Assembly (NCBI RefSeq): GCF_000380645.1
Contig: NZ_AQXZ01000011.1
Span: 124,001 to 188,000 of the forward strand
Source of the DNA: Smaragdicoccus niigatensis DSM 44881 = NBRC 103563
GTDB lineage: Bacteria; Actinomycetota; Actinomycetes; Mycobacteriales; Mycobacteriaceae
Direction: 5' to 3'
DNA length: 64,000 bases
Shown here: piece by piece, positions 51,904 to 62,300 of the stretch
Numbering within the stretch: the stretch's first letter is position 1
Layout: the number at the start of each line of letters is the position of its first letter
Translations under genes and position numbers: made by a program
The notes under the pieces: generated by a model
The model's input: only the letters and a program-made list of their open reading frames with translations
The model's database searches: none
Told to the model about the DNA's origin: nothing

Positions 51904-51923
51904 AATGTAACCGTTTCGTTATC
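51904..51923. promoter_or_regulatory. gtrA -10 box TACATT overlapping GTAACC-N5-GTTATC
   Basis: On the minus strand TACATT precedes GTG 51896 by seven bases. The top strand reads GTAACC-GTTTC-GTTATC in the same place, like the repeats before the genes at 50447 and 50866, so one regulator could cover this divergent gtrA-dprE1 region. Confidence 0.4.
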
Positions 51924-51982
51924 AAACGACGCGCAGGCGCGCCGTAGTGTTTCTCACCTGCTGCAACAGCGTTGTGTCGCGG

Positions 51983-51988
51983 TAGCCT
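51983..51988 (+). promoter_or_regulatory. Putative -10 box TAGCCT of a leaderless dprE1 transcript
   Basis: TAGCCT plus eight bases leads to the ATG at 51997, with no ribosome site. Confidence 0.42.
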
Positions 51989-51996
51989 GACAGGCG

Positions 51997-53397
51997 ATGT
52001 CTAGCTCACTCGATACCGAATCAGCGCGGCTGACTGGATGGGGACGCACTGCGCCCACCGTCGCCGAAGTTCTCCGGACACCCGATCCGGAAGTAATCGC
52101 GAAAGCCGTTGCGGCCGTCGCCGATCACAACGAGAGCAGCCCGCCACACCTGCGCCGCGGAGTCATCGCGCGCGGTCTCGGCCGCTCCTACGGTGACAAC
52201 GCCCAGAACGGTGGTGGCTTGGTCATCGACATGACCGAGCTCAATACGATCCACAGCATCGACGAGACGACCCACATGGTCACCGTCGACGCGGGCGTCA
52301 GCCTCGACACCCTGATGCAGTCGTGTCTGCCGTACGGCCTGTGGGTTCCGGTCCTGCCAGGTACCCGTCAGGTGACCGTCGGCGGTGCGATCGGTTCAGA
52401 TATTCACGGCAAGAACCACCACTCGGCGGGCAGCTTCGGCAACCATGTTCGATCGATGGATCTGCTGACGTCGGACGGCCAGATCCGCACGATCACCCCC
52501 GACGGTCCGACGAGCGACCTGTTCTGGGCGACCGTCGGCGGCTGCGGCCTCACCGGCATTATCCTGCGCGCCACGATCGAGATGACCCCGACCGAAACCG
52601 CGTACTTCATCGCCGACGGTGACGTCACCTCCGGCATCGACGAGACGATCGCCTTCCACAGCGACGGTTCCGAGGACAACTACACGTACTCGAGCGCGTG
52701 GTTCGACGCGATGACCCCGCTGCCGAAGCTCGGTCGCGCCGTCATCTCCCGCGGATCTCTGGCCAAGCTCGATCAGCTGCCGCCGAAGCTCGCGAAGGAC
52801 CCGCTGAACTTCACCGGCAAGACGTTCCTGACGTTCCCGGACCTGTTCCCGAACGGAATGCTCAACAAGGCGACGTTCACGCTGGCGACCAATCTCTGGG
52901 TCAAGATGGGCAAGTCCTATCGCGACAAGCCGCAGAACCTCACCGCGTTCTACCACCCGCTCGACATGCTCGGCGAGTGGAACCGCGCCTACGGATCTCG
53001 CGGCTTCCTGCAGTACCAGTTCGTCGTCCCGCCCGAGGCCGTCGACGAGTTCAAGCGCATCATCATCGATATCCAGAAGTCGGGCCACTACTCGTTCCTG
53101 AACGTGTTCAAGGTGTTCGGCCCGGGCAACCAGGCGCCGCTGAGCTTCCCGATCCCGGGTTGGAACATCTGCGTCGACTTCCCGATCAAGGCCGGGCTGA
53201 GCGAGTTCGTGACGTCGCTCGACAAGCGCGTCCTCGAGTTCGGCGGCCGTCTCTACACGGCCAAGGACTCGCGCACGGACGCCGCGACCTTCCATGCGAT
53301 GTACCCGCGAATCGACGAGTGGATCAAGGTGCGCCGCGCCGCCGACCCCGCAGGTGTGTTCGCCTCGGACATGGCCCGCCGCCTCGAACTTCTCTGA
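51997..53397 (+). CDS. dprE1: Decaprenylphosphoryl-beta-D-ribose oxidase DprE1
   Basis: A 466-residue FAD flavoenzyme that oxidises decaprenyl-phospho-ribose at C2, the first step to decaprenyl-phospho-arabinose. The FAD-binding region is [20 protein letters not shown] and [20 protein letters not shown]. The C-terminal motif NICVDFPIK keeps the cysteine equivalent to Cys387 of M. tuberculosis, the target of benzothiazinones. The end matches the family ([20 protein letters not shown]). It is followed by dprE2 after 30 bases. Confidence 0.95.
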   Translation: MSSSLDTESARLTGWGRTAPTVAEVLRTPDPEVIAKAVAAVADHNESSPPHLRRGVIARGLGRSYGDNAQNGGGLVIDMTELNTIHSIDETTHMVTVDAGVSLDTLMQSCLPYGLWVPVLPGTRQVTVGGAIGSDIHGKNHHSAGSFGNHVRSMDLLTSDGQIRTITPDGPTSDLFWATVGGCGLTGIILRATIEMTPTETAYFIADGDVTSGIDETIAFHSDGSEDNYTYSSAWFDAMTPLPKLGRAVISRGSLAKLDQLPPKLAKDPLNFTGKTFLTFPDLFPNGMLNKATFTLATNLWVKMGKSYRDKPQNLTAFYHPLDMLGEWNRAYGSRGFLQYQFVVPPEAVDEFKRIIIDIQKSGHYSFLNVFKVFGPGNQAPLSFPIPGWNICVDFPIKAGLSEFVTSLDKRVLEFGGRLYTAKDSRTDAATFHAMYPRIDEWIKVRRAADPAGVFASDMARRLELL

Positions 53398-53427
53398 CCT
53401 GACTCCATTAATAAGGACAAAACACCC

Positions 53428-54183
53428 ATGATCGACGCTGTCGGCAACCCGCAGACCATCCTGCTTCTCGGCGGAACCTCCGAGATCGGGCTCGCCATCA
53501 CCGCTGAATACCTCAAGCGCACGGCCGCCCGAGTCGTCCTCGCCGCGCTCCCCGGTGACCCGCTGCGCGACTCCGCGGTTCGGGAGATGACCCTCGCGGG
53601 CGCAAGCGCGGTCGACGTCATCGACTTCGATGCTCTCGACACCGCCAGCCACCCCAAGGTCATCGATTCGGTCGGAGCGGACATCGACGTCGCGATCGTC
53701 GCGTTCGCGCTCGACGACGACCCGGAAGTCCTGTGGCAGAACCAGTCCAAGGCCGTTCGTGTCGCCGAGGTCAACTACACGGCATCCGTCTCGGTCGGCG
53801 TGCTGCTCGCCGAGAAAATGCGCAACCAGGGCTTCGGCAAGATCATCGTCATGTCTTCGGTCGCCGGGGAGCGCGTGCGTCGCACGAACTTCGTCTACGG
53901 CTCGACCAAGGCGGGCCTCGACGGCTTCTACCTGAACCTCGGCGAAGCGCTGCGTGAGTACGGCGCCCAGGTTCTCGTCGTCCGTCCGGGCATGGTGCGT
54001 ACCAAGTTCAGCGCGCACGTCAAGGAAGCCCCGATGACGATCGACAAGGACCAGCTCGCGGCGAAGGTCGTCAAGGCTGCGGACAAGGGCAAGTCCCTGA
54101 TCTGGGTTCCGGGTGCGTGGCGGTTCGTGATGTCGGGCCTGCGCCACGTGCCGCGCCCGATTTTCCGCAAGCTCCCGATCTGA
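53428..54183 (+). CDS. dprE2: Decaprenylphosphoryl-2-keto-ribose reductase DprE2
   Basis: A 251-residue SDR reductase that completes the epimerisation started by DprE1. It has [20 protein letters not shown], a catalytic [16 protein letters not shown], and [20 protein letters not shown]. An AAGGAC site precedes the ATG, and the stop overlaps the aftA start (TGATG). Its place is the same as Rv3791. Confidence 0.93.
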   Translation: MIDAVGNPQTILLLGGTSEIGLAITAEYLKRTAARVVLAALPGDPLRDSAVREMTLAGASAVDVIDFDALDTASHPKVIDSVGADIDVAIVAFALDDDPEVLWQNQSKAVRVAEVNYTASVSVGVLLAEKMRNQGFGKIIVMSSVAGERVRRTNFVYGSTKAGLDGFYLNLGEALREYGAQVLVVRPGMVRTKFSAHVKEAPMTIDKDQLAAKVVKAADKGKSLIWVPGAWRFVMSGLRHVPRPIFRKLPI

Positions 54184-56045
54184 TGCGTTCGGCCGTTCGC
54201 GCTGTCGGTACGGCCGTCGGCGAGATGCTGGCCGCGTCGGTCGTCGCTGCGATCGTCGCCGGTGTGGGTCTGTACGCCTTCGGCAAGGTGGAATGGCCGG
54301 CGTACAACTCGTCCAATGTGTTGCATGCCGTCACCACCGTCGGACAGGTCGGAACACTTGTCGCGCTCGGTATCTCGGTGCTGCTGTACCGCGCCGGGCG
54401 GTGGCCGTGGATTGCCCGCCTGCTGTCGTGGGCGGGCCTGTCCGGGTACGTGACCGTCACCCTCGGCGTTCCGCTGGCCGCGACGAAGCTCTACCTGCAC
54501 GGCATCACCGCAGACCAGGAGTTCCGCACCGAGTTTCTGACGCGGCTCACGGACAGCCCGGCGTTGCGCGACATGACCTATCCGGACATGGCGCCGTATT
54601 ACCCGGCCGGGTGGTTCTGGATCGGTGGTCGCGTCGCCAACCTCTTCGGCCTGTCGGGCTGGGCAGCCTTCAAACCGTTTGCCGTCGCGTCGATCGCGGT
54701 CGCAGCGGTTGTGGCGTTGGTGCTGTGGAGTCGCCTGATCCGGTCCGACTGGGCGGTCATGGTGTCGGTCGCAGTGACCGCCATGGTCCTCGCCTACAAC
54801 TCTCCCGAGCCGTATGGTGCCGTCCTCACGGTTCTCATCCCGCCGGTGCTGGTGTTGGCGTGGGGGGCGCTTAATCGGGATGGTAGGAGCGGTGGCTGGG
54901 GCGCGGCGATCGGAACCGGAGCCTTCGTCGGCCTCGCCGGCTCGTTCTACACCCTGTACTTCGGCGTGACCGTGCTGATGGTGTGCGCGATGGCGCTCGT
55001 CGCGGCCTACCTCACGCGCCAGTACCTCACGATCTTCCTCAAGCTCGTCGTCATCGGCACGCTGGCCGCGATGGGCACCGGCTTGGTGTGGGCGCCGTAT
55101 CTCATCGAATCCTTTGGTGCGATCACGCCGGAGACGGGCAGCGCGACCCACTACCTGCCTGACGCCGGTGCTCGACTGTCGCTGCCCATGCTGTCGTTCT
55201 CGCTCGTCGGCATCCTGTGCATGTTCGGAACCGTCTGGCTTTTCCTGCGGGTCCGAACCTCGCGCCGCGCGCAGTCGCTCGCGATCGGCATCGTGGTCAT
55301 CTATCTGTGGACGCTCGCCTCGATGACGGTGACGGTCATCGGCCGGACGCTGCTGTCGTTCCGGCTCGAACCCGTCCTCATCGCTCTGCTCGCGGCCGCC
55401 GGAGTGTTCGGATTCCTCGAGTTCAGCCGCTCCTGGGCGGCCAAGTACGAGAAGAGGTCCGCGTGCCGCATGGTGGCGGCCGGTCTCGCCGGACTCGCGT
55501 GCCTGAGCTTCACGCAGAACATCCCCGGCATCCTCGATCGGGAGATCACGCTGGCCTACACCGACACCGACGGAGCCGGACACCGCGCCGACCGTCGTGC
55601 CGCATCCGCCACGACGTACTACGCACAGATTGACTCCGAGTTGCAAAAGCTCCGGCCCGGACTCCGGCGCGACACCGTGGTGCTCACCGCCGACACGAGC
55701 TTCCTGAGCTACTACCCGTACCTCGGATTCCAGGCGCTGACCTCGCACTATGCGAATCCGCTATCGGAATTCGCACAGCGCGCGAAAGCCATCGAGTCGT
55801 GGAGCAAACTCACGACGCCCGCCGAAGTCGAGCAGGCCTGGGCGAAGCTGCCGTGGCGCGCACCCGATGCGATCCTCTTCCGGTACGACCCGAACGGGTA
55901 CACGCTGCGGCTTGCCGAGGACGTTTACCCGAACAACCCGAACGTGAAGCGCTACACGGTGAGCTTCGACCCGAAGTTGTTCGAATCCTCGGACTTCACT
56001 GTGCAGCGGATCGGACCGTTCGTTTTGGTTGTCAGGAACCGCTGA
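54183..56045 (+). CDS. aftA: Galactan 5-O-arabinofuranosyltransferase AftA
   Basis: A 620-residue membrane glycosyltransferase of the GT-C type, which adds the first arabinose to galactan from decaprenyl-phospho-arabinose. It has about 11 helices in the N-terminal two thirds and a soluble C-terminal domain of about 180 residues (AFLSY-like strands: VVLTADTSFLSYYPYLGF). The first loop has the acidic patch after the first helices (LTDSPALRDMTYPDMAPYYP). The ATG overlaps dprE2. Synteny matches Rv3792. Confidence 0.92.
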   Translation: MRSAVRAVGTAVGEMLAASVVAAIVAGVGLYAFGKVEWPAYNSSNVLHAVTTVGQVGTLVALGISVLLYRAGRWPWIARLLSWAGLSGYVTVTLGVPLAATKLYLHGITADQEFRTEFLTRLTDSPALRDMTYPDMAPYYPAGWFWIGGRVANLFGLSGWAAFKPFAVASIAVAAVVALVLWSRLIRSDWAVMVSVAVTAMVLAYNSPEPYGAVLTVLIPPVLVLAWGALNRDGRSGGWGAAIGTGAFVGLAGSFYTLYFGVTVLMVCAMALVAAYLTRQYLTIFLKLVVIGTLAAMGTGLVWAPYLIESFGAITPETGSATHYLPDAGARLSLPMLSFSLVGILCMFGTVWLFLRVRTSRRAQSLAIGIVVIYLWTLASMTVTVIGRTLLSFRLEPVLIALLAAAGVFGFLEFSRSWAAKYEKRSACRMVAAGLAGLACLSFTQNIPGILDREITLAYTDTDGAGHRADRRAASATTYYAQIDSELQKLRPGLRRDTVVLTADTSFLSYYPYLGFQALTSHYANPLSEFAQRAKAIESWSKLTTPAEVEQAWAKLPWRAPDAILFRYDPNGYTLRLAEDVYPNNPNVKRYTVSFDPKLFESSDFTVQRIGPFVLVVRNR

Positions 56046-56063
56046 GCCGTCCGTTTCGTCCAA

Positions 56064-56085
56064 CTGTCTGGGAACCCTCAGACAG
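56064..56085. repeat. Inverted repeat CTGTCTG/CAGACAG before a coiled-coil gene
   Basis: CTGTCTG and CAGACAG flank eight bases, and the right arm ends just before the -10 TAGGAT at 56087. It could be an operator over the spacer or a hairpin after aftA. Confidence 0.45.
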
Positions 56086-56086
56086 A

Positions 56087-56092
56087 TAGGAT
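56087..56092 (+). promoter_or_regulatory. Putative -10 box TAGGAT of a leaderless coiled-coil gene transcript
   Basis: TAGGAT plus six bases leads to the ATG at 56099. Confidence 0.45.
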
Positions 56093-56098
56093 GTACAG

Positions 56099-56326
56099 AT
56101 GACCGCGACCCTCAAGGCAGTGCTTGCGGCCGTCAACGTGCTGGGTCTGCAAACGCGCGAGCGTTTTGACCTTCACGATCGCAGATTCGATCAGGTTGAT
56201 CGCAGATTCGACCAGGTCGAGCGCCGCATCGATGACATCCGCGAGGGTCTGGGTGCCCGCCTGCGCTCAGTCGAGGAAGGCCAGGCCGAGATCAAGGATC
56301 TCTTGATTCGAGCCCTCGAACGCTGA
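56099..56326 (+). CDS. Small coiled-coil protein of unknown function
   Basis: A 75-residue, highly charged protein. The heptad-like repeat DRRFDQVDRRFDQVERRIDD (residues about 27-46) plus LRSVEEGQAEIKDLL predicts a long coiled coil. The matching DNA has a 21-base near-tandem repeat (about 56182-56222), so the protein grew by internal duplication. It lies between aftA and a convergent monooxygenase, with a terminator after it. No family recognised. Confidence 0.65.
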   Translation: MTATLKAVLAAVNVLGLQTRERFDLHDRRFDQVDRRFDQVERRIDDIREGLGARLRSVEEGQAEIKDLLIRALER

Positions 56327-56340
56327 GCTCTACTCAGATG

Positions 56341-56381
56341 AATGCAGCCTGACCCGCGGTAATCGCGGTTCAGGCTGCATT
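56341..56381. terminator. Bidirectional hairpin between convergent genes
   Basis: AATGCAGCCTGACCCGCG pairs with CGCGGTTCAGGCTGCATT across a five-base loop (one mismatch). It separates the coiled-coil gene from the monooxygenase gene. Confidence 0.7.
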
Positions 56382-56414
56382 CTTCGTTCGGGCTGGCTGC
56401 GTGCCTAGCCGGCG

Positions 56415-57914
56415 TCAGCTCACCTTGGCCAGGTTGCGCTGCTGACGACGAGACGGGCTCGAGAAGCTGAGGTGCTCGTCGACTGTCGGCGCGTTCTGCA
56501 TCTTCTTGTCATCGAAGTAGCTCATCGACATCTTCCACGGCTTGGCCGTCCCCTGCTTGGGCAGCTTCTCCAGGGCACGCATGACGTAGCCGGCCTCGAA
56601 GTCGAGCAGCGGGCGGGTCTCCATGTCCGGATCAGCGACGGGCCAGACGGTGTCGTATCCGTTCTTGTCCATGTGCTCGAGCAGGTCGCAGAAGTACTCG
56701 CACAGCATGCCGATCTTCAGCGTCCACGACGAGTTCGTGTACCCGATCGCCATCGCGAGGTTCGGAACGCCCGAGAGCAGCGTGCCGCGGTAGGCCACCA
56801 GGTCCGGATTGTTGACCTTGCGGCCGTCGACGTGCAGCTCGATGCCGCCGAGGATCTGGATGTTCAAGCCGGTCGCCGTGACGATGATGTCGGCCTCGAG
56901 CTCGCGGCCCGACTCGAGCAGGATGCCCTTCTCGGTGAACGTCTTGATGCGATCGGTGACCATCGACGCCGAGCCGTTCGACAGTGCCTTGAAGAGGTCG
57001 CCGCTCGGAACCGCACACAGGCGCTGGTCCCACGGGTTGTACGGCGGGTTGAAGTGCTCGTCGACCGGGAAGTCCGAGGGCAGCATCGACGCGTTGACTG
57101 TGCGGATGATCTTCCGGGCCAGGCCGGGGAACGTCTGCGCGAAGTCATAGACGTACTTCTGCTGCAGGATGTTCTTCCGGCGGGCGACCGCGTATCCGAG
57201 CTTGTCGCCGAGGAGTCGGTTCGCGATGTTCGCAAACGGGTCCTGGCGGGGAACCGGCATGACGTAGGTCGGCGTGCGCTGCAGCATCGTGACGTGTGCG
57301 GCGGTCGGAGCCATCGACGGCACCAGGGTCACCGCGGTCGCACCACTGCCGATCACAACCACACGCTTGCCGGTGTAGTCGAGGTCCTCGGGCCAGTGCT
57401 GCGGGTGGACGATCGTGCCCTCGAAGCGCTCGCGACCCTCGAAGTTCGGGGTGAAGCCTTCGTCGTAGTTGTAGTAGCCGGCGCCACTGAAGATCCACGA
57501 CGACGTGATGAAGGTGCGCTCACCGGTGTCGGTGCGCTCAATCTCAACGGTCCACCGCGCGGTTGCCGACGACCACTCCGCACGCACGACCTTGTGGTGG
57601 TAGCGGATGTGCGACGCGAGGCCGTTCTCGTCGAGCGTCTCGCCCAGGTAGGACATGATCTTCGACGCCGAAGCGATCGCGTCCTTGTCCTTCCACGGCT
57701 TGAACTCGTAGCCGAACGTGTGCAGATCCGAGTCCGAGCGAAGGCCCGGGTACTTGAACATGTCCCACGTTCCACCGAAGTTCGCACGCCCCTCCAAAAT
57801 CGCGAACGACTTGTTCGGCTGCTTCGTCTTCAGGTAGCGCGCGGCTCCGATGCCGGAGATCCCGGCGCCGACGATGAGTACGTCGAAGTGGTCAGTTGCG
57901 GTGTTGGCGGTCAT
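56415..57914 (-). CDS. Flavin monooxygenase of the Baeyer-Villiger type (EthA-like)
   Basis: A 499-residue FAD/NADPH enzyme. FAD motif VGAGISGIGAARYLK, the Baeyer-Villiger fingerprint FEGTIVHPQHW (FxGxxxHxxxW), NADPH motif VVIGSGATAVTLVPSM and a C-terminal ATG-type motif VTATGLNIQ. The sequence is close to EthA of M. tuberculosis, which oxygenates ketones and activates thioamide drugs; the true substrate is unknown. The ATG has a GAGGAGGAA site. It is divergent from a PucR gene, 110 bases away. Confidence 0.9.
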   Translation of the reverse strand: MTANTATDHFDVLIVGAGISGIGAARYLKTKQPNKSFAILEGRANFGGTWDMFKYPGLRSDSDLHTFGYEFKPWKDKDAIASASKIMSYLGETLDENGLASHIRYHHKVVRAEWSSATARWTVEIERTDTGERTFITSSWIFSGAGYYNYDEGFTPNFEGRERFEGTIVHPQHWPEDLDYTGKRVVVIGSGATAVTLVPSMAPTAAHVTMLQRTPTYVMPVPRQDPFANIANRLLGDKLGYAVARRKNILQQKYVYDFAQTFPGLARKIIRTVNASMLPSDFPVDEHFNPPYNPWDQRLCAVPSGDLFKALSNGSASMVTDRIKTFTEKGILLESGRELEADIIVTATGLNIQILGGIELHVDGRKVNNPDLVAYRGTLLSGVPNLAMAIGYTNSSWTLKIGMLCEYFCDLLEHMDKNGYDTVWPVADPDMETRPLLDFEAGYVMRALEKLPKQGTAKPWKMSMSYFDDKKMQNAPTVDEHLSFSSPSRRQQRNLAKVS

Positions 57915-58013
57915 GCCATTCCTCCTCGTTGAGGTTCGTTGCATCAAGAATGCGGGACACCGCGACCCACTTACTATGTCAATGTGCCTCAGATCGACCA
58001 TCGGACTGGGGCA

Positions 58014-58019
58014 TAGTGT
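58014..58019 (+). promoter_or_regulatory. Putative -10 box TAGTGT of a leaderless pucR-like transcript
   Basis: TAGTGT plus five bases leads to the ATG at 58025; the spacing is one short of the others, so support is weaker. CATAGT with seven bases is an alternative reading. Confidence 0.35.
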
Positions 58020-58024
58020 GCAGA

Positions 58025-59251
58025 ATGACCGCTCCCTGGCCGGAACCGAGCGAACAAGTAGCCGCACTCTTTCGCCGCTGCGCCGAATTGGCGCTGTCCC
58101 AGACTCAGATGATCGAAGAGGTCAACGCGGCGACACTCGGCGGTCCCGGCATGGCCACGGTGTCCGCGGACCCGGTCCTGGCGGCGAGCATCACGCGCAG
58201 CAATCTCGCGAATCTTCTCCACTGGATCACCAACAATGTGCGCAGTCCGGGGCGCCGTGTGCCGCCGAACGTTGGCATCGAGGTGCTCGAGGTCTCGCGG
58301 GACATCGCTCGTCGCGGGTTGGACTCAACGGCACTCGACACGTACCGAACCGGGCAGACCGTCGCGTGGCGATTGTGGATGGAAATCTGCTTCGCGGAAA
58401 CGCGTGACCCCGATCTTCTTCGCGAACTGCTGACGATCTCGTCGTTGTCCATCAGCACATTCATCGACGACACGATCAAGGCGGTCGGCGAACAGATCGG
58501 GGTGGAGATCCATCAGCTGACCCGCGGCAGCAACGCCGAGAAACTCGCTGCGGTATCGCTCATCGTGGAGGGAGCTCCGATCGCGCGGGCGCAGGCCGAG
58601 GTGCAGCTCGGGCACCCGCTGACCGGGCCACACGTCGCCGCGATCGTGTGGGCGGCACCCGGATCGAAGGCAGAACACCTCGAAGCGGTCGCCGATGCGT
58701 TCACGCACTCGTGCGGGGCAGTCCGCCGGCTGACCGTGGTCGCGAGTGCGACGACGCTGTGGATCTGGGTGCCGAGCGCGCGGGTTCCCGATACCGACGA
58801 ACTCAGCGGGCAGATGACGACGCATCCGGACGTGAACATCGCGATCGGCCGCGGCGGTCACGACCTCGACGGATTCCGGCGCAGCTATCTCGACGCGTCG
58901 AAAACACAACAGATGATGGCTCGACTGCGATCCGTGCAGCGGGTCGTGCAGTTCGACGACGTCGCGCTCGTCGCGCTGCTCACCCACGATCAAGCCGGTG
59001 CCGACGAGTTCGTCGTCGACACTCTCGGTGACTTCCTCACGGCCGACGAGGAAACCCAGCACACCGTCGTCGCCTACATCCGCGAGCAGTGCAACACCTC
59101 ACGAACCGCCGAGCGGCTCTACACCCACCGCAACACCATCATCCGCCGGCTCGCGCGCGCCGATGAGTTGCTGCCGCGACCACTCGCCGACAACCTCGTC
59201 GGAGTCGCCGCGGCCCTCGACATCGTCCATTGGCGCGGACGGCCTGCCTGA
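58025..59251 (+). CDS. PucR/CdaR-family transcriptional regulator
   Basis: A 408-residue regulator. The C-terminal ~70 residues are the PucR helix-turn-helix (VVAYIREQCNTSRTAERLYT, then HRNTIIRRLARADELL). The N-terminal ~250 residues form a ligand-sensing part with a GGDEF-like middle domain (HVAAIVWAAPGSKAEHLEAV). It is divergent from the monooxygenase gene and probably controls it or itself. The signal is unknown; in M. tuberculosis ethA is instead under a TetR regulator. Confidence 0.85.
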   Translation: MTAPWPEPSEQVAALFRRCAELALSQTQMIEEVNAATLGGPGMATVSADPVLAASITRSNLANLLHWITNNVRSPGRRVPPNVGIEVLEVSRDIARRGLDSTALDTYRTGQTVAWRLWMEICFAETRDPDLLRELLTISSLSISTFIDDTIKAVGEQIGVEIHQLTRGSNAEKLAAVSLIVEGAPIARAQAEVQLGHPLTGPHVAAIVWAAPGSKAEHLEAVADAFTHSCGAVRRLTVVASATTLWIWVPSARVPDTDELSGQMTTHPDVNIAIGRGGHDLDGFRRSYLDASKTQQMMARLRSVQRVVQFDDVALVALLTHDQAGADEFVVDTLGDFLTADEETQHTVVAYIREQCNTSRTAERLYTHRNTIIRRLARADELLPRPLADNLVGVAAALDIVHWRGRPA

Positions 59252-59313
59252 TAAATAGCTGACCAACTCGCCGGATCCCACCCGGCTGGGCCGATCCGGG
59301 CATGGAACTGAAA

Positions 59314-59319
59314 TACGAT
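59314..59319 (+). promoter_or_regulatory. Putative -10 box TACGAT of a leaderless emb transcript
   Basis: TACGAT plus six bases leads to GTG 59326. It lies inside the reading frame of the ATG at 59302, which argues that translation starts at 59326. Confidence 0.42.
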
Positions 59320-59325
59320 CACCGC

Positions 59326-62300
59326 GTGCAGAAAGCGTCGCCGAATACGGCCCGGATCATCGCGATCGTCACTGGCCTGATTGGCTTCCTGTGCGCGATC
59401 GCCCTGCCCGTCATGCCGGTCAAGGCGACGGTGGCAAGTCTCGACTGGCCGCAGCGCGGTGCCGGCAGTGTGACCGCACCACTCGTTTCCTATACGCCGG
59501 TTCGAGCCGACTTCACCGTGCCGTGCTCGGTGCTGACCGCGCCCGGCGCGCTGAAGCAGACGATCGTCGCGACGATTCCGGACAAATCCGACGGCCAGAG
59601 CTCCAAGGGCCTCGTCATCACGGTCGAACCGGCTCTCGACGGCGCTCCGGTGTCGGTTCGGGCGATCCTCCGCGACAAGACCCTGATCAACGCACCGCTG
59701 TCGGACTTCGCTGGTTGTCAACAGATTTCGATCGCGTCGGACGTCAACAAGACGGTCACGAAGGTCGGCGGTGTCTCGCGCCTCGATAACACCAAGAGCG
59801 AAGACCTCCGGCCGCAGGTCGTCGGCCTGTTCACCGATCTCCCGCAGGCGACGCTGCAGTCGTCGGGCATCAAGGTTCACATCGACATCGACTCGCGGTT
59901 CACGACGTCGACGACTCTGATCAAGACCTTTGCCATGATCGTCGCGGTCCTGACCACGATCATTTCGTTGGCGGCCCTGCACCGACTGGACTGCTCCGAT
60001 GGCCGCCGCGCCCGTCGCTTCCTGCCGGCGCACTGGTACCGGATCTCGCTGGCCGACGTCTTCATGATCGGCACGCTCGGCGTCTGGTACGTCATCGGCG
60101 CCAACACCTCTGACGACGGCTATCTGCTCACGATGGGGCGCGCCGCCGGACCGACCGGCTACATGTCGAACTACTACCGGTGGTTCGGTGTTCCGGAAGC
60201 CCCGTTCGGCTGGGCGTACGACCTCCTCACCGTTTTCGCGCACATCTCGACGACCAGCATGTTCATGCGTCTGCCCACCCTCGCGGCCTCGATCATCGGC
60301 TGGCTCGTCATCAGTCGTGAGGTGCTTCCCCGGCTCGGCGCCCGCGTCCGCCGCGACCGCCTGGTGCTCTGGACCTCGGGCCTGGTCTACCTCGCGTTCT
60401 GGCTGCCCTACGACAACGGTCTGCGACCCGAGCCGATCATCGCGCTCGGCGCCCTGCTGACCTGGTGTTCGGCCGAGCGCGCGATCGCCACCGGACGCCT
60501 CATGCCGGCCGCGATCGCCGTGATGATCGCGGCGTTCTCGCTGGCTGCGGGCCCGACCGGCCTCATCTGTATCGCCGCACTCGCCGCATCGTCGAGGCCA
60601 CTCCTGCAGATCCTCATCAAGCGCGCCAAGACTCACGGCTTCGCGGCCCTGCTGGCACCGATCGCCGCGGCCGGAACTCTGATCCTCGTTCCGGTGTTCC
60701 GCGACCAGACGCTCGCCGCGGTCAAGGAAGCGTCCCGCGTCCGGATGGCGGTCGGACCGAACGTGGCCTGGTTCGACGAGCGCCTGCGCTGGGATGCCCT
60801 GCTGACCTTCGGGCCGGACGGCTCCCTCGCCCGTCGGTTCGGCGTCCTGATCATGCTGGTCTGCCTCGCGACCTGCGTGATGCAGATGCTGCGCAAGGGT
60901 GGGCAGATCCCCGGCACCTCGCGCGGCCCGTCGATCCGCATCCTCGGCATCGTCTTCGGTGCGCTGCTCATGATGATGTGGACACCGACCAAGTGGACGC
61001 ACCACTTCGGTGTCTACGCCGGGCTGGCTGGCTCGGTCGCCGCACTGGCTGCGGTCGCGGTCGGCCGGACCGCGATGACCTCACCGCGAAACCGCACCCT
61101 GTTCGCCGCCTTCATCTCCTTCTTCACCGCAATTGCCTTCACCGGCCCGAACGGCTGGTGGTACGTGTCGAGCTACGGCATCCCGTGGTGGGACAAGCCG
61201 GTCATGATCGCCGGTCACGGCATCTCGACCCTGTTCCTCGCGGGCACGGTCCTGCTTCTGCTGATCGCCGCCTACCAGCACTATCGCGCGCCCTACATCG
61301 CGGACGGATCGACACATCGGGTGTTCCGTGACCTCGCGGCCGCGCCGCTGACGGTCATCGTCGCATTCATGGTGATGTTCGAAGTCCTCTCGTTCGTCAA
61401 GGGCGCGGTGTCGCAGTACCCCGCGTACTCGATCGCGAAGTCGAACCTCGAAGCGCTTGCGGGACACCCGTGTTCGCTCGCGGACAATGTGCTCGTCGAG
61501 CCCGACCCGACTCGCTCGATTCTCAAGCCGCTCAAGGGCAAACTCTCGGAGTCGCTGCAGGCGGACAACGTGGGATTCACCCCGGACGGCGTCCCCATTG
61601 ACATCTCCGCCGAAACCGAATGGGTCGGTAAGGGCGGTGCGAACTCCACGAGCACCGACGGCAAGAGCAAGAACAACACTCCGTCGTCGACCGGCGGTGG
61701 CTACCGGGACACCGTGAGCGTCAACGGCAGCAAGGTCGAACTCCCCTACGGGCTTGACCCGGCCGAGGTTCCTTCGCTGGGCAGTTGGACCGATGGCGAT
61801 CAGCGCATCTCGAACCTGACCACGCAGTGGTTCGGCCTCAATCGACAGGGACCGCTTCTCACCGTCGCCGCCGCCGGCTGGATCCACTCGGTCGACAAGG
61901 ACGGCGTGGTCACCGAGGGCCAGGACGTCATGGTCGAGTACGGAATCGCCGGCGCGGACGGCAACGTCCAGAAGCTCGGCGAGATCCGGCCGATCGACAT
62001 CGGTCCGCAGCCGTCATGGCGCGACCTCCGCGTGCCGCTGTCGCAGATTCCCGAGAAGGCCAACGCGGTGCGCATCGTCGTCACCGACGATGACATCTCC
62101 CCTGGCGAATGGGTTGCGATCACCCCGCCGCGCGTGCCGGTCGTCAAGACGCTGCAGGAATATGTCGGTAGCGAGGTTCCGGTGCTTCTGGACTGGTCCG
62201 TTGGTCTCGCCTTCCCGTGCCAGCGACCGTTTGAGCACGTCGACGGCGTCGCCGAGGTGCCGGAGTTCCGCATCATGCCGGACCGCAAGGGCGCCGAGGC

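Noticed and set aside
53928-55748. A 606-codon minus-strand open frame
   Set aside because: Antisense to dprE2 and aftA; shadow composition and no ribosome site.
59119-61005. A 628-codon minus-strand open frame
   Set aside because: Antisense to the PucR end and the first emb gene, with arginine/histidine-rich shadow composition.
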